This document shows, in pieces, positions 32,051 to 44,839 of a DNA stretch of 64,000 bases. Numbering within the stretch: the stretch's first letter is position 1; every line of letters begins with the position of its first letter. The notes under the pieces are model-generated. The model was not told the origin of the DNA. It saw only the letters and a list, made by a program, of their open reading frames with translations, and searched no databases. The position numbers and the translations under genes are program-made. Source of the DNA: Closterium sp. Naga37s-1 (lineage: Eukaryota > Streptophyta > Zygnematophyceae > Desmidiales > Closteriaceae); contig CANJKZ010001146.1 in assembly GCA_947471745.1 (NCBI GenBank), positions 1,986,001 to 2,050,000 on the forward strand. Reading direction: 5' to 3'.

Positions 32051-32181
32051 TGTCAAACTATTGTAATGTTCATATTGTGTAGGCTGTAGTGGGGTAGCCC
32101 ATAAGAGGTACACCCAATTAGGGTTAGTACTTGTACCCACTTTCATCTTAGTTCATTCATTCTCGTTCAGTATTCTTGACA
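32051..32181 (+). repeat. Copia D 3' LTR
   Basis: 131 bp, collinear with 24880-25011 with about five differences. Followed by the duplicate ACTTG and then satellite (CACTCTAAGTTCCC). Confidence 0.9.
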
Positions 32182-32186
32182 ACTTG

Positions 32187-34603
32187 CACTCTAAGTTCCC
32201 ATACCGACCTGCCTGAACAATGCACCATATTCTCTATACATGTGCGTTAGATACCTTTCAAACCTTATTAGTTCACTAGATTAATATATTTACTACCTTC
32301 TGATCGGTTGAGAACGCTAGATTCCCTGTACTTTGCGAGATCTGAGCGTTTCCGTTTTCCTTGGCACTTGCACTCTAAGTTCCCATACTGACCTGCCTGG
32401 CCAATGCACCATTTTCTTTATACATGTGCCTTAGATAAATATATTTCCCACATTCTGATCGAGTGAGACCGCTAGATTCCCTTTACTTTGTGAGATTTGA
32501 GCGTTTCCGTTCTCCCTGCCCCCATTTGCACTATAAATGAGCATGCCGGCCAGACTGACTGATGCACCATTTTCTCTATACATGTGCGTTAGATACATTT
32601 CAAACCCTTCTAGTTCACTAGATAAATATATTTCCTACCTTCTGTTTGCGTGGGACCACTAGATTCCAAGTACTTTGAGAGATCTGGGCGCTTCCGTTCT
32701 CCCTGACCCTTGCACTCTGAGTTCCCATACCGACATGCCTGAACAATGCACCATTTTCTCTATACATGTACGTTAGATACCTTTCAAACCGTTCTAGTTC
32801 ACTAGATTAATATATTTCCTACCTTCTATTTGAGTGACACCGCTAGAATCCCTGTACTTTGTGAGACCTGAGCTCTTCCGTTCTCCGTGACACTTGCACT
32901 CTAAGATCCCATACCGACCTGCCTGAACTATGCACCATTCTCTATACATGTGCGCTAGATACCTTTCAAACCTTGTTAGTTCAGTGAATTAATATATTTC
33001 CTACCTTCTGATCGAGTGAGACCGCTAGATTCCTGTACTTTGCGAGATCTGAGCGTTTCCGTTCTCCCTGACACATGCACTCTAAGATCCCATACCGACC
33101 TGCCAACAATGCACCATTTTCTCTATACATGTGCGTTAGATACCTTTCAAACCGTTCTAGTTCACTAGATTAATATACTTCCTTCCTTCTGATCGAGTGA
33201 GACCGTTAAATTCCCTGTATTTTGCGAGATTCGGGCGCTTCCGTTCTCCGTGACACTTGCACTCTAAGTTCCCATACCGACCTGCCAGGCAAATGCACCA
33301 TTTTCTATATACATGTGCGCTAGATACCTTTCAAACCGTTCTAGTTCACTAGATTAATATATTTCCTACCTTCTGTTTGAGTGAGACCGCTAGATTCCCT
33401 GTAGTTTGCGAGATCCGAGCGCTTCCGTTCTCCCTGACACTTGCCCTCTAAGTTCTCATACTGACCTGCCAACAATGCACCATTTTCTCCATGTGCGTTA
33501 GATACCTTTCAAACCTTGTTAGTTCACTAGATTATTATATTTCCTATTTTCTGATTGAGTGAGACCGCTAGATTCCCTGTACTTTGCGAGATCTGAGCGT
33601 TTCCGTTCTCCTTGGCACTTGCACTCTAAGTTCCCATACCGACCTGCCTGGCCAATGCACCATTTTCTCTATACATGTGCATTAGATACCTTCCAAACCC
33701 TTCTAGTTCACTAGATTAATATATTTTCTACCTCCTGTTTGAGTGAGACTGCTAGATTCCCAGTACTTGGCGAGATCTGAGCGCTTCCGTTCTCCCTGAC
33801 ACTTGCACTCTAAGTTCCTATACCGACTTGCCTGGCCAATGCACCATTTTCTCTATATATGTGCGTTAAAAAACTTTCAAACCTTGTTAGTTCACTAGAT
33901 AAATATATTTCCTACCTTCTGATCGAGTGAGACCACTAGATTCCCTGTACTTTGCGAGATCTGAGTGTTTCCGTTCTCCTTGGCACTTGCACTCCAAGTT
34001 CCCACACCGACCTGCCTAGCCAATGCACCATTTTCTCTATACATGTGCGTTAGATACCTTTCAAACCTTATTAGTTCACTAGATTAATATATTTCCCACC
34101 TTTTGATTGAGTGAGACCGCTAGATTCCCTGTACTTGGTGAGATTTGAGTGTTTCCGTTCTCCCTGGCCCCACTTGCACTATAAGTGCGCATGCCGGCCA
34201 GACCGGCCGATGCACCATTTTCCCTATACATGTGCGTTAGATACCTAGCCCTTCTAGTTTACTAGATTAATCAATTTCTTACCTTCTCTTTGAGTGAGAC
34301 CGCTAGACTCCCTGTACTTTGCGAGATCTGAGCGCTTCCGCTCCCTGACACTTGCACTCTAAGTTCCCATACCGACCTGCCTGAACAATGCACCATTCTC
34401 TCTATACATGTGCGTTAGATACCTTTCAAAACTTATTAGTTCACTAGATTAATATATTTCGTACCTTCTGATCGGCTAAGACCGCTAGATTCCATGTACT
34501 TTGCGAGATCTGAGCGTTTCCGTTCTCCTTGGCACTTGCACTCTAAGTTCCCATACCGACCTGTCTGGCTAATGCACCATTTTATCTATACATATGCCTT
34601 AGA
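32187..34603 (+). repeat. Main satellite field, block 4
   Basis: About 13 monomers, mainly type II, with a few shortened ones (near 33110 and 33490). From about 33311 onward the block is the first copy of a 5757-bp tandem duplication. The last five bases TTAGA (34599-34603) are the left target duplicate of copia E. Confidence 0.95.
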
Positions 34604-35113
34604 TGATGGAAAACGAGCGAATCTGGAGAGCGTACAAGAGATTAAGTCCGCCGATTTCGATGGAACATTGCGTGCAGCTCACGTAGCCTTAAACTATGAG
34701 CAGGTACGCCTTGGAAAGGTCTTAATCGCTACTTTCCAGAATGGTATCGCACGCCTTCAACCAAGATCTAGGCCGATCGCTATCGCGATTTAAGTGCGAC
34801 GGGGTATCCTGGCAGAATGACTTGGTAGCCATGGATTAGATCAAGAAAGTGGCTTTAGCAACAGTTCTGATCTGCATCGTGACGAGCTTGCCAAACCCTA
34901 CCAACCCAACCCTCGCCCTACAACAATCCCCAACAACCCAAAGTTCCAAACTAGCAACACCAAATGTGTTGTAGTGAATAGCAAAGGTTTGTTGGTGCTT
35001 GTTGGGTGCGAGATCAATTCCAGCCCGCAACAAGTCTAGCAAGCATATTTTGCCCAAACCCTCAGCCCACAACCAGCTAGAGAAAAATACCACAACCACC
35101 TACACAATCAACA
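34604..35113 (-). repeat. Copia E 3' LTR (copy 1)
   Basis: 510 bp; on the minus strand it starts TGTTGATTGTGTAGG and ends CCATCA. The outer ~240 bp (34604-34838) differ in composition from the rest and have no counterpart in the shorter right-hand LTR. They are assigned to the LTR because the TTAGA duplicate lies exactly outside them. Confidence 0.75.
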
Positions 35114-35299
35114 CTCCCCCTTGCTCGTGCTAGAGGTGGCTGAACACCACTGGGCAAAATCATTCACTACACTCCCCCTTGCCCAGAGAGGGGCGCCATC
35201 CACACCATGATGTCGTCAAGGCAGAGAAGCACCAGCCCTCCCACATCCTGCTCAGGCACCATGCCAATATCGGGCTGCGTCCCCAACAAGGACATGCAC

Positions 35300-37135
35300 A
35301 CACCATGCCGCTCAAAGGGAAGGAAGATGAGCCATAAGACAGAAATCAAGCCCAACCTTACCCCCATCAGCATCCACAAGCATGCACTTCGCCCAATCAT
35401 GCTCCTCATGATCATGCATGCAAGCATAATGTGCGTTTGGTGTAAACCTGTCAGGGGGGCGGGAGGTGCGTTTGCTGCGGCGCAAAGGTGATGCCTCCCC
35501 CTGCTCCAAACTTTGCAGCTTCTCCTTCCAAGTCGCTCTCTTCATGGGGGACCGTGGTGGCTTGGACAGCTCTGCTGCAGCTCTTGAGGCTGCTGCGGGT
35601 CATGGACCGGTTTGTTAGGGTCAGGGGTGGAACCACCAATTGGGGAATCCTCATGGCGAGGTGCAGCTGCCTTGTGTTCCTCCTGCTGCTCCTCTACCTC
35701 CTCTCCAGGGTCCTCCCATGTCCCCTCAAAGATGGAAGAGGTGTAGGGATCGTGGAGGGAGCTCCCAACTGTACTAGCACCACGCTCCTTCCACCCGTTG
35801 TAGCTCAGCCCCTCGTTGAAAACCACATCCCGGCTTTCCACCACCCGCTGATCCGCCACACTCCACAACATCCAAGCTTTGCTCCTCTCCGACACCCCAA
35901 GGAAAATGCCCCATTGTGCCTTAGGATCCAGCTTCCTCCGTTGTTGGTCGGGCACTTTGTACTTCGCCATGCACCCCCACACTCGTGCCATGGACACACT
36001 AGGCACCTTCCTGGTCCACATGAAGTATGGGCTCTTGCCCCCTAGCCCCTTGCTGCCCATCCGGTTCTTAACCCAATTGGCATATTGCACTGCTGCCCCC
36101 ACCAAGTATGGTCCAGCTGCGCATGAGCAAGCATGGCTCGGGCAAGGTCAATGAGGGTTCGGTTTAGCCGCTCCGCTGACCCATTTTGTTGCTGCGGCAT
36201 GTAGGCAACTGAAAACAGGTAGATGATGCCCTTGTCTTCAAGGAAAGACTCCAGATCCTTCCCCATGTACTCCCCACCCCGATCAGACCTAAGTTTTTTC
36301 ACCTTAGCCCCGGATTCCCTCTCCGCATAGCGTATCCAACGCTTGAACACCTTGACCACCTCATCCCTGGTTTTCACCAAGGTGACCCAACTGAGGCGGC
36401 TGTAGTCATCCAGAAAGGCGATGAAGTACCTGCTGCCCTTCTCCCTATCCGGTGTTTGCATTGGGCCACATACATCCGTGTGCACCAACTCAAGAGGTGC
36501 GGAGTCTCTAGTGGTGGAGGTAGGGAAAGAGGTCCTTGGCAGCTTCCCGGTCGTGCAATCAGGGCACTTGCTTGGCTGCCCACCACCCTCCTTGATCTCC
36601 ACACCTTTCAGCTCCCCCTTCTTCACACACTCCACAAGCTGTTGCTTTCCCGCATGCCCCATGCGTAGGTGCAGCAAATCCGCCGTCACCTGCTCCACGT
36701 CCTTCCAACGGGTGCTACAAGCGGCTTCCTCAGCTTCATCCCCATGTGCCCTCTCCACCTGAGGCACACACACTGGGACAACGTATAAACCCTTGTCTAA
36801 CTTGGCCTCCATCACCACAGCTCCCCTTGCGAACTGTGCACCCATCTATAGTGAAGGCGCATATGTATTTTTGCCTAGTAAGCTGAGAGCATAAGAGGAG
36901 GTTGGCTGCCAATCCAGGAACATGAAGCACCCCCTTCACATTAAGCACCTCCCCCTCCTTCCCCTTGACGGTGATGGTGCCAATGCCGATTGCTTGCAGC
37001 GTATCTCCGCTCCCCACAATCACACTTCTGGAGTTAGGTGGGAGGGAGTGATATGTGGTGAAGAGGTCGCACCGAGGTACCATTCCACAGGTTGCCCCAT
37101 AGTCTAGAATGAGCTGGTTGGGGTCAGCCAATACA
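35300..37135 (-). pseudogene. Copia E protease-integrase region (copy 1)
   Basis: Protease-like LILDYGATCGMVPR and VLHVPGLAANLLLCSQL lie on the right. The integrase part has LLHLRMGHAGKQQLVE and CPDCTTGKLPRTSFP (HHCC), ELVHTDVCGPMQTPDREKGS and YFIAFLDDYSRLSWVTLV, then KLRSDRGGEYMG and QQQNGSAERLNRTLIDLARAM. Next come RVWGCMAKYKVPDQQR and FLGVSERSKAWMLW, and RRSKRTSRPPDRFTPNAHYA, the segment that in copia precedes reverse transcriptase. Copy 2 has the same content at 41.06-42.89 kb. Fossil. Confidence 0.88.
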
Positions 37136-37139
37136 CGAC

Positions 37140-37411
37140 CAAGAAAGTAGCTTTAGCAACAGTTCAGATCTGCATCGTGACGGGTTTGTCAAACCCTACC
37201 AACCCAACCCTCGCCCTACAACAATCCCCAACAACCCAAAGTGCCAAACTAGCAACACCAAAGGTGTTGTAGTGAATAGCAAAGTTTTGTTGGTGCTTGT
37301 TGGGTGCGAGATCAATTCCAGCCCGCAACAAGTCTAGCAAGCACATTTTGCCCAAACCCTTAGCCCACAACCAGCTAGAGAAAAATGCCACAACCACCTA
37401 CACAATCAACA
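37140..37411 (-). repeat. Copia E 5' LTR, partial (copy 1)
   Basis: About 272 bp matching the inner part of the 3' LTR, with its terminal TGTTGATTG at 37411. Followed on the right by the target duplicate TTAGA and satellite. Confidence 0.8.
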
Positions 37412-40360
37412 TTAGATACCTTTCAAAACTTGGTAGTTCACTAAATTAATATATTTCCCACCTCCTGATCGAGTGAGACCGCTAGATTAATTGTACTTTG
37501 TGAGATTTGAGCGTTTCCGTTCTCCCTGGCCCCACTTGCACTATAAGTGCGCATGACGGCCAGACTGGCCGATGCACCATTTTCTCTATACATGTGCGTT
37601 AGATACCCCTCAAACCCTTCTAATTCACTAGATTAATACATTTCCTACCTTCTGTTTGAGTGCGACCGCTAGATTCCCTGTACTTTGCAAGTTCTGAGCG
37701 CTTCCGTTCTCCCTGACACTTGCACTCTAAGTTCCCATACCGACCTGCATGAACAATTCACCATTTTCTCTATACATGTGCTTTAGATACCTTTCAAACC
37801 TGATTAGTTCACTAAATTAATATATTTCCTACCTTCTGATCGGGTGAGACCGGTAGATTCCCTGTAGTTTGCGAGATCTGAGCCTTTCCATTCTCCTTGG
37901 CATTTGCACTATAAGTTCCCATACCGACCTGCCTGGCCAATGCACTATTTTCTCTATACATGTGCGTTAGCTACCATTCGAACCTAGTTAGTTCACTAGA
38001 TTAATATATTTCATACCTTCTGATCGGGTGAGACCGCTAGATTCCTTGTACTTTGCGAGATCTGAGCGTTTCCGTTCTCCTTGGCACTTGCACTCTAAGT
38101 TCCTATACCGACCTGTCTGGCCAATGCACCATTTTACTACACATGTGCGTTTGATACCTTTTAAACCTTGGTAGTTCACTAGATTAATATGTTTCCCACC
38201 TTATAATCCAGTGAGACCGCTAGATTCCCTGTACTTTGTGAGATTTGAGCGTTTTCGTTCTCCGTGGCCCCACTTGCACTATAAGTGCGCATGCCGGCCA
38301 GACTGGCTGATGCACCATTTTCTCTATACATGTGCGTTAGATACCTTTCAAGCCCTTCTACATCACTAGATTAGTATATTTCCTACTTTCAGTTTGAGTG
38401 AGACCGCTAGATCCCCTGTACTTTGCGAGATCTGAGCGCTTCCGTTCTCCCTGGCACTTGCACTCTAAGTTCCCTTACCGACCTGCCTGGCCAATGCACC
38501 ATTTTATCTATACATGTGCGTTAGATACCTTTCAAACCTTGTTAGTTCACTAGATTATTATTTTTTCCCACCTTCTGATCGAGTGAGACCACTAGATTCT
38601 CTGTACTTTGTGAGATCTGAACGTTTCCGTTCTCCTTGGCACTTGCACTCCAAGTTACCATACCGACCTGCCTCGCCAATGCACCATTTTATCTATACAT
38701 GTGCGTTAGATACCTTTCAAACCTTGTTAGTTCACCAGATTTATATATTTCCCACCTTCTGATCGAGTGAGACCGCTAGATTCCCTGTACTTTGTGAGAT
38801 CTGATCGTTTTCGTTCTCCTTGGCACTTGCACTCCAAGTTACCATACCGACCTGCCTGGCCAATGCACCATTTTCTCTATACATGTGCGTTAGATACCTT
38901 TCAAACCTTGTCAGTTCACTAGATTAATAGATTTCCCACCTTCTGATCGAGTGAGACCGCTAGATTCCCTGTACTTTGTGAGATTTGAGCATTTCCGTTC
39001 TCCCTGGCCCCACTTGCTCTATAAGTGCGCATGCCGGCTAGACTAACCGATGCACCATTTTCTTTATACATGTGCGCTAGATACCTTTCAAACCGTTCTA
39101 GTTCACTAGATTAATATATTTCCTACCTTCTGTTTGAGTGAGACCGCTAGATTCCCTGTAGTTTGCGAGATCCGAGCGCTTCCGTTCTCCCTGACACTTG
39201 CCCTCTAAGTTCTCATACTGACCTGCCAACAATGCACCATTTTCTCCATGTGCGTTAGATACCTTTCAAACCTTGTTAGTTCACTAGATTATTATATTTC
39301 CTATTTTCTGATCGAGTGAGACCGCTAGATTCCCTGTACTTTGCGAGATCTGAGCGTTTCCGTTCTCCTTGGCACTTGCACTCTAAGTTCCCATACCGAC
39401 CTGCCTGGCCAATGCACCATTTTCTCTATACATGTGCATTAGATACCTTCCAAACCCTTCTAGTTCACTAGATTAATATATTTTCTACCTCCTGTTTGAG
39501 TGAGACTGCTAGATTCCCAGTACTTGGCGAGATCTGAGCGCTTCCGTTCTCCCTGACACTTGCACTCTAAGTTCCTATACCGACTTGCCTGGCCAATGCA
39601 CCATTTTCTCTATATATGTGCGTTAAAAAACTTTCAAACCTTGTTAGTTCACTAGATAAATATATTTCCTACCTTCTGATCGAGTGAGACCACTAGATTC
39701 CCTGTACTTTGCGAGATCTGAGTGTTTCCGTTCTCCTTGGCACTTGCACTCCAAGTTCCCACACCGACCTGCCTGGCCAATGCACCATTTTCTCTATACA
39801 TGTGCGTTAGATACCTTTCAAACCTTATTAGTTCACTAGATTAATATATTTCCCACCTTTTGATTGAGTGAGACCGCTAGATTCCCTGTACTTGGTGAGA
39901 TTTGAGTGTTTCCGTTCTCCCTGGCCCCACTTGCACTATAAGTGCGCATGCCGGCCAGACCGGCCGATGCACCATTTTCCCTATACATGTGCGTTAGATA
40001 CCTAGCCCTTCTAGTTTACTAGATTAATCAATTTCTTACCTTCTGTTTGAGTGAGACCGCTAGACTCCCTGTACTTTGCGAGATCTGAGCGCTTCCGCTC
40101 CCTGACACTTGCACTCTAAGTTCCCATACCGACCTGCCTGAACAATGCACCATTCTCTCTATACATGTGCGTTAGATACCTTTCAAAACTTATTAGTTCA
40201 CTAGATTAATATATTTCGTACCTTCTGATCGGTTGAGACCGCTAGATTCCATGTACTTTGCGAGATCTGAGCGTTTCCGTTCTCCTTGGCACTTGCACTC
40301 TAAGTTCCCATACCGACCTGTCTGGCTAATGCACCATTTTATCTATACATATGCCTTAGA
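37412..40360 (+). repeat. Main satellite field, block 5
   Basis: About 16 monomers. It spans the boundary between the two 5757-bp units (~39067). Type I dyad monomers occur near 37555 (one base changed), 38295, 39030 (altered) and 39955. Confidence 0.95.
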
Positions 40361-43300
40361 TGATGGAAAACGAGCGAATCTGGAGAGCGTACAAGAGATT
40401 AAGTCCGCCGATTTCGATGGAACATTGCGTGCAGCTCACGTAACCTTAAACTATGAGCAGGTACGCCTTGGAAAGTTCTTAATCGCTACTTTCCAGAATG
40501 GTATCGCACGCCTTCAACCAAGATCTAGGCCGATCGCTATCGCGATTTAAGTGCGACGGGGTATCCTGGCAGAATGACTTGGTAGCCATGGATTAGATCA
40601 AGAAAGTGGCTTTAGCAACAGTTCTGATCTGCATCGTGACGAGTTTGCCAAACCCTACCAACCCAACCCTCGCCCTACAACAATCCCCAACAACCCAAAG
40701 TTCCAAACTAGCAACACCAAATGTGTTGTAGTGAATAGCAAAGGTTTGTTGGTGCTTGTTGGGTGCGAGATCAATTCCAGCCCGCAACAAGTCTAGCAAG
40801 CATATTTTGCCCAAACCCTCAGCCCACAACCAGCTAGAGAAAAATACCACAACCACCTACACAATCAACACTCCCCCTTGCTCGTGCTAGAGGTGGCTGA
40901 ACACCACTGGGCAAAATCATTCACTACACTCCCCCTTGCCCAGAGAGGGGCGCCATCCACACCATGATGTCGTCAAGGCAGAGAAGCACCAGCCCTCCCA
41001 CATCCTGCTCAGGCACCATGCCAATATCGGGCTGCGTCCCCAACAAGGACATGCACACACCATGCCGCTCAAAGGGAAGGAAGATGAGCCATAAGACAGA
41101 AATCAAGCCCAACCTTACCCCCATCAGCATCCACAAGCATGCACTTCGCCCAATCATGCTCCTCATGATCATGCATGCAAGCATAATGTGCGTTTGGTGT
41201 AAACCTGTCAGGGGGCCGGGAGGTGCGTTTGCTGCGGCGCAAAGGTGATGCCTCCCCCTGCTCCAAACTTTGCAGCTTCTCCTTCCAAGTCGCTCTCTTC
41301 ATGGGGGACCGTGGTGGCTTGGACAGCTCTGCTGCAGCTCTTGAGGCTGCTGCGGGTCATGGACCGGTTTGTTAGGGTCAGGGGTGGAACCACCAATTGG
41401 GGAATCCTCATGGCGAGGTGCAGCTGCCTTGTGTTCCTCCTGCTGCTCCTCTACCTCCTCTCCAGGGTCCTCCCATGTCCCCTCAAAGATGGAAGAGGTG
41501 TAGGGATCGTGGAGGGAGCTCCCAACTGTACTAGCACCACGCTCCTTCCACCCGTTGTAGCTCAGCCCCTCGTTGAAAACCACATCCCGGCTTTCCACCA
41601 CCCGCTGATCCGCCACACTCCACAACATCCAAGCTTTGCTCCTCTCCGACACCCCAAGGAAAATGCCCTATTGTGCCTTAGGATCCAGCTTCCTCCGTTG
41701 TTGGTCGGGCACTTTGTACTGCGCCATGCACCCCCACACTCGTGCCATGGACACACTAGGCACCTTCCTGGTCCACATGAAGTATGGGCTCTTGCCCCCT
41801 AGCCCCTTGCTGCCCATCCGGTTCTTAACCCAATTGGCATATTGCACTGCTGCCCCCACCAAGTATGGTCCAGCTGCGCATGAGCAAGCATGGCTCGGGC
41901 AAGGTCAATGAGGGTTCGGTTTAGCCGCTCCGCTGACCCATTTTGTTGCTGCGGCATGTAGGCAACTGAAAGCTGGTGGATGATGCCCTTGTCTTCAAGG
42001 AAAGACTCCAGATCCTTCCCCATGTACTCCCCACCCCGATCAGACCTAAGTTTTTTCACCTTAGCCCCGGATTCCCTCTCCGCATAGCGTATCCAACGCT
42101 TGAACACCTTGACCACCTCATCCTTGGTTTTCACCAAGGTGACCCAACTGAGGCGGCTGTAGTCATCCAGAAAGGCGATGAAGTACCTGCTGCCCTTCTC
42201 CCTATCCGGTGTTTGCATTGGGCCACATACATCCGTGTGCACCAACTCAAGAGGTGCGGAGTCTCTAGTGGTGGAGGTAGGGAAAGAGGTCCTTGGCAGC
42301 TTCCCGGTCGTGCAATCAGGGCACTTGCTTGGCTGCCCACCACCCTCCTTGATCTCCACACCTTTCAGCTCCCCCTTCTTCACACACTCCACAAGCTGTT
42401 GCTTTCCCGCATGCCCCATGCGTAGGTGCAGCAAATCCGCCGTCACCTGCTCCACGTCCTTCCAACGGGTGCTACAAGCGGCTCCCTCAGCTTCATCCCC
42501 ATGTGCCCTCTCCACCTGAGGCACACACACTGGGACAACGTATAAACCCTTGTCTAACTTGGCCTCCATCACCACAGCTCCCCTTGCGAACTGTGCACCC
42601 ATCCATAGTGAAGGCGCATATGTATTTTTGCCTAGTAAGCTGAGAGCATAAGAGGAGGTTGGCTGCCAATCCAGGAACATGAAGCACCCCCTTCACATTA
42701 AGCACCTCCCCCTCCTTCCCCTTGACGGTGATGGTGCCAATGCCGATTGCTTGCAGCGTATCTCCGCTCCCCACAATCACACTTCTGGAGTTAGGTGGGA
42801 GGGAGTGATATGTGGTGAAGAGGTCGCACCGAGGTACCATTCCACAGGTTGCCCCATAGTCTAGAATGAGCTGGTTGGGGTCAGCCAATACACGACCAAG
42901 AAAGTAGCTTTAGCAACAGTTCAGATCTGCATCGTGACGGGTTTGTCAAACCCTACCAACCCAACCCTCGCCCTAAAACAATCCCCAACAACCCAAAGTG
43001 CCAAACTAGCAACACCAAAGGTGTTGTAGTGAATAGCAAAGTTTTGTTGGTGCTTGTTGGGTGCGAGATCAATTCCAGCCCGCAACAAGTCTAGCAAGCA
43101 CATTTTGCCCAAACCCTTAGCCCACAACCAGCTAGAGAAAAATGCCACAACCACCTACACAATCAACATTAGATACCTTTCAAAACTTGGTAGTTCACTA
43201 AATTAATATATTTCCCACCTCCTGATCGAGTGAGACCGCTAGATTAATTGTACTTTGTGAGATTTGAGCGTTTCCGTTCTCCCTGGCCCCACTTGCACTA

Positions 43301-44824
43301 TAAGTGCGCATGCCGGCCAGACTGGCCGATGCACCATTTTCTCTATACATGTGCGTTAGATACCCCTCAAACCCTTCTAATTCACTAGATTAATACATTT
43401 CCTACCTTCTGTTTGAGTGCGACCGCTAGATTCCCTGTACTTTGCCAGATCTGAGCGCTTCCGTTCTCCCTGACACTTGCACTCTAAGTTCCCATACCGA
43501 CCTGCATGAACAATTCACCATTTTCTCTATACATGTGCTTTAGATACCTTTCAAACCTTATTAGTTCACTAAATTAATATATTTCCTACCTTCTGATCGG
43601 GTGAGACCGGTAGATTCCCTGTAGTTTGCGAGATCTGAGCCTTTCCATTCTCCTTGGCACTTGCACTATAAGTTCCCATACCGACCTGCCTGGCCAATGC
43701 ACTATTTTCTCTATACATGTGCGTTAGCTACCATTCGAACCTAGTTAGTTCACTAGATTAATATATTTCATACCTTCTGATCGGGTGAGACCGCTAGATT
43801 CCCTGTACTTTGCGAGATCTGAGCGTTTCCGTTCTCCTTGGCACTTGCACTCTAAGTTCCTATACCGACCTGCCTGGCCAATGCACCATTTGCTCTATAC
43901 ATGTGCGTTTGATACCTTTTAAACCTTGGTAGTTCACTAGATTAATATGTTTCCCACCTTCTAATCCAGTGAGACCGCTAGATTCCCTGTACTTTGTGAG
44001 ATTTGAGCGTTTCCGTTCTCCGTGGCCCCACTTGCACTATAAGTGCGCATGCCGGCCAGACTGGCTGATGCACCATTTTCTCTATACATGTGCGTTAGAT
44101 ACCTTTCAAGCCCTTCTACATCACTAGATTAGTATATTTCCTACTTTCTGTTTGAGTGAGACCGCTAGATCCCCTGTACTTTGCGAGATCTGAGCGCTTC
44201 CGTTCTCCCTGGCACTTGCACTCTAAGTTCCCTTACCGACCTGCCTGGCCAATGCACCATTTTATCTATACATGTGCGTTAGATACCTTTCAAACCTTGT
44301 TATTTCACTAGATTATTATTTTTTCCCACCTTCTGATCGAGTGAGACCACTAGATTCTCTGTACTTTGTGAGATCTGAACGTTTCCGTTCTCCTTGGCAC
44401 TTGCACTCCAAGTTACCATACCGACCTGCCTCGCCAATGCACCATATTATCTATACATGTGCGTTAGCTACCTTTCAAACCTTGTTAGTTCACCAGATTT
44501 ATATATTTCCCACCTTCTGATCGAGTGAGACCGCTAGATTCCCTGTACTTTGTGAGATCTGATCGTTTTCGTTCTCCTTGGCACTTGCACTCCAAGTTAC
44601 CATACCGACCTGCCTGGCCAATGCACCATTTTCTCTATACATGTGCGTTAGATACCTTTCAAACCTTGTCAGTTCACTAGATTAATAGATTTCCCACCTT
44701 CTGATCGAGTGAGACCGCTAGATTCCCTGTACTTTGTGAGATTTGAGCATTTCCGTTCTCCCTGGCCCCACTTGCTCTATAAGTGCGCATGCCGGCTAGA
44801 CTAACCGATGCACCATTTTCTTTA
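39068..44824 (+). repeat. 5757-bp tandem duplication, unit 2
   Basis: Second copy of 33311-39067, head to tail, including its own copia E. Copia B is inserted 16 bp past its end. Confidence 0.9.
40361..43168 (-). mobile_element. Ty1/copia family E fossil, internally reduced (copy 2)
   Basis: Identical in layout to 34604-37411, offset 5757 bp, with the same TTAGA flanks (40356-40360 and 43169-43173). 3' LTR 40361-40870, protease-integrase region ~41.06-42.89 kb, partial 5' LTR ~42.90-43.17 kb. It arose by duplication of the host DNA, not by a second transposition, because the flanking satellite is duplicated with it. Broken in the same way as copy 1. Confidence 0.9.
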
Positions 44825-44834
44825 TACATGTGCG
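43169..44834 (+). repeat. Main satellite field, block 6
   Basis: About nine monomers closing the satellite field. It ends at the core ACATGTGCGTTAGA, where copia B is inserted. Confidence 0.95.
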
Positions 44835-44839
44835 TTAGA

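Larger units (their letters stand above)
24880..32181 (+). mobile_element. Ty1/copia family D fossil with both LTRs
   Basis: The only element in the window with both ends recognisable: 7302 bp between identical 5-bp duplicates ACTTG (24875-24879 and 32182-32186) inside satellite. Parts in order are 5' LTR, primer-binding site, GC-rich leader (~25.05-25.79 kb), gag with Gly-rich tail (~25.8-26.9 kb), protease (~27.2 kb), integrase (~27.6-28.5 kb), Gly-Ala-Pro spacer (~28.7-29.55 kb), reverse transcriptase and RNase H (~30.2-31.8 kb) and 3' LTR. It is broken, with about five or six breaks. The two LTRs differ at about 4% of sites by eye, so the insertion is not recent; dating needs a substitution rate for the organism. 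Confidence 0.93.
34604..37411 (-). mobile_element. Ty1/copia family E fossil, internally reduced (copy 1)
   Basis: A 2808-bp minus-strand insert flanked by TTAGA on both sides (34599-34603 and 37412-37416), in satellite. From right to left it has part of the 5' LTR (~37140-37411), a protease region (~36.85-37.13 kb), integrase (~35.8-36.8 kb), a post-integrase segment (~35.3-35.8 kb), a purine tract and a full 3' LTR (34604-35113). Gag, reverse transcriptase and RNase H are not present. The shared LTR part differs by about 4% by eye. It is broken mainly by large internal losses and could never have moved by itself in this form. Confidence 0.9.
33311..39067 (+). repeat. 5757-bp tandem duplication, unit 1
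   Basis: Contains satellite, copia E and more satellite. It is repeated immediately at 39068-44824 with a constant offset of 5757 bp and, by eye, about 99% or better identity. The ends fall within the satellite core around TATACATGTGCG, so the exact breakpoint is uncertain by tens of bases. Confidence 0.9.

Noticed and set aside
34604-34838. A short plus-strand frame of different composition, first taken for a captured host gene fragment
   Set aside because: The TTAGA target duplicate lies exactly outside it and it is adjacent to the LTR core, so it is better explained as the far part of the copia E LTR.
11190-44839. Recurring small open frames in the satellite with peptides such as MHHFLYTCALDTFQ
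   Set aside because: They recur because the satellite monomer recurs; frames start and stop at random monomer variants and show no sign of coding constraint.
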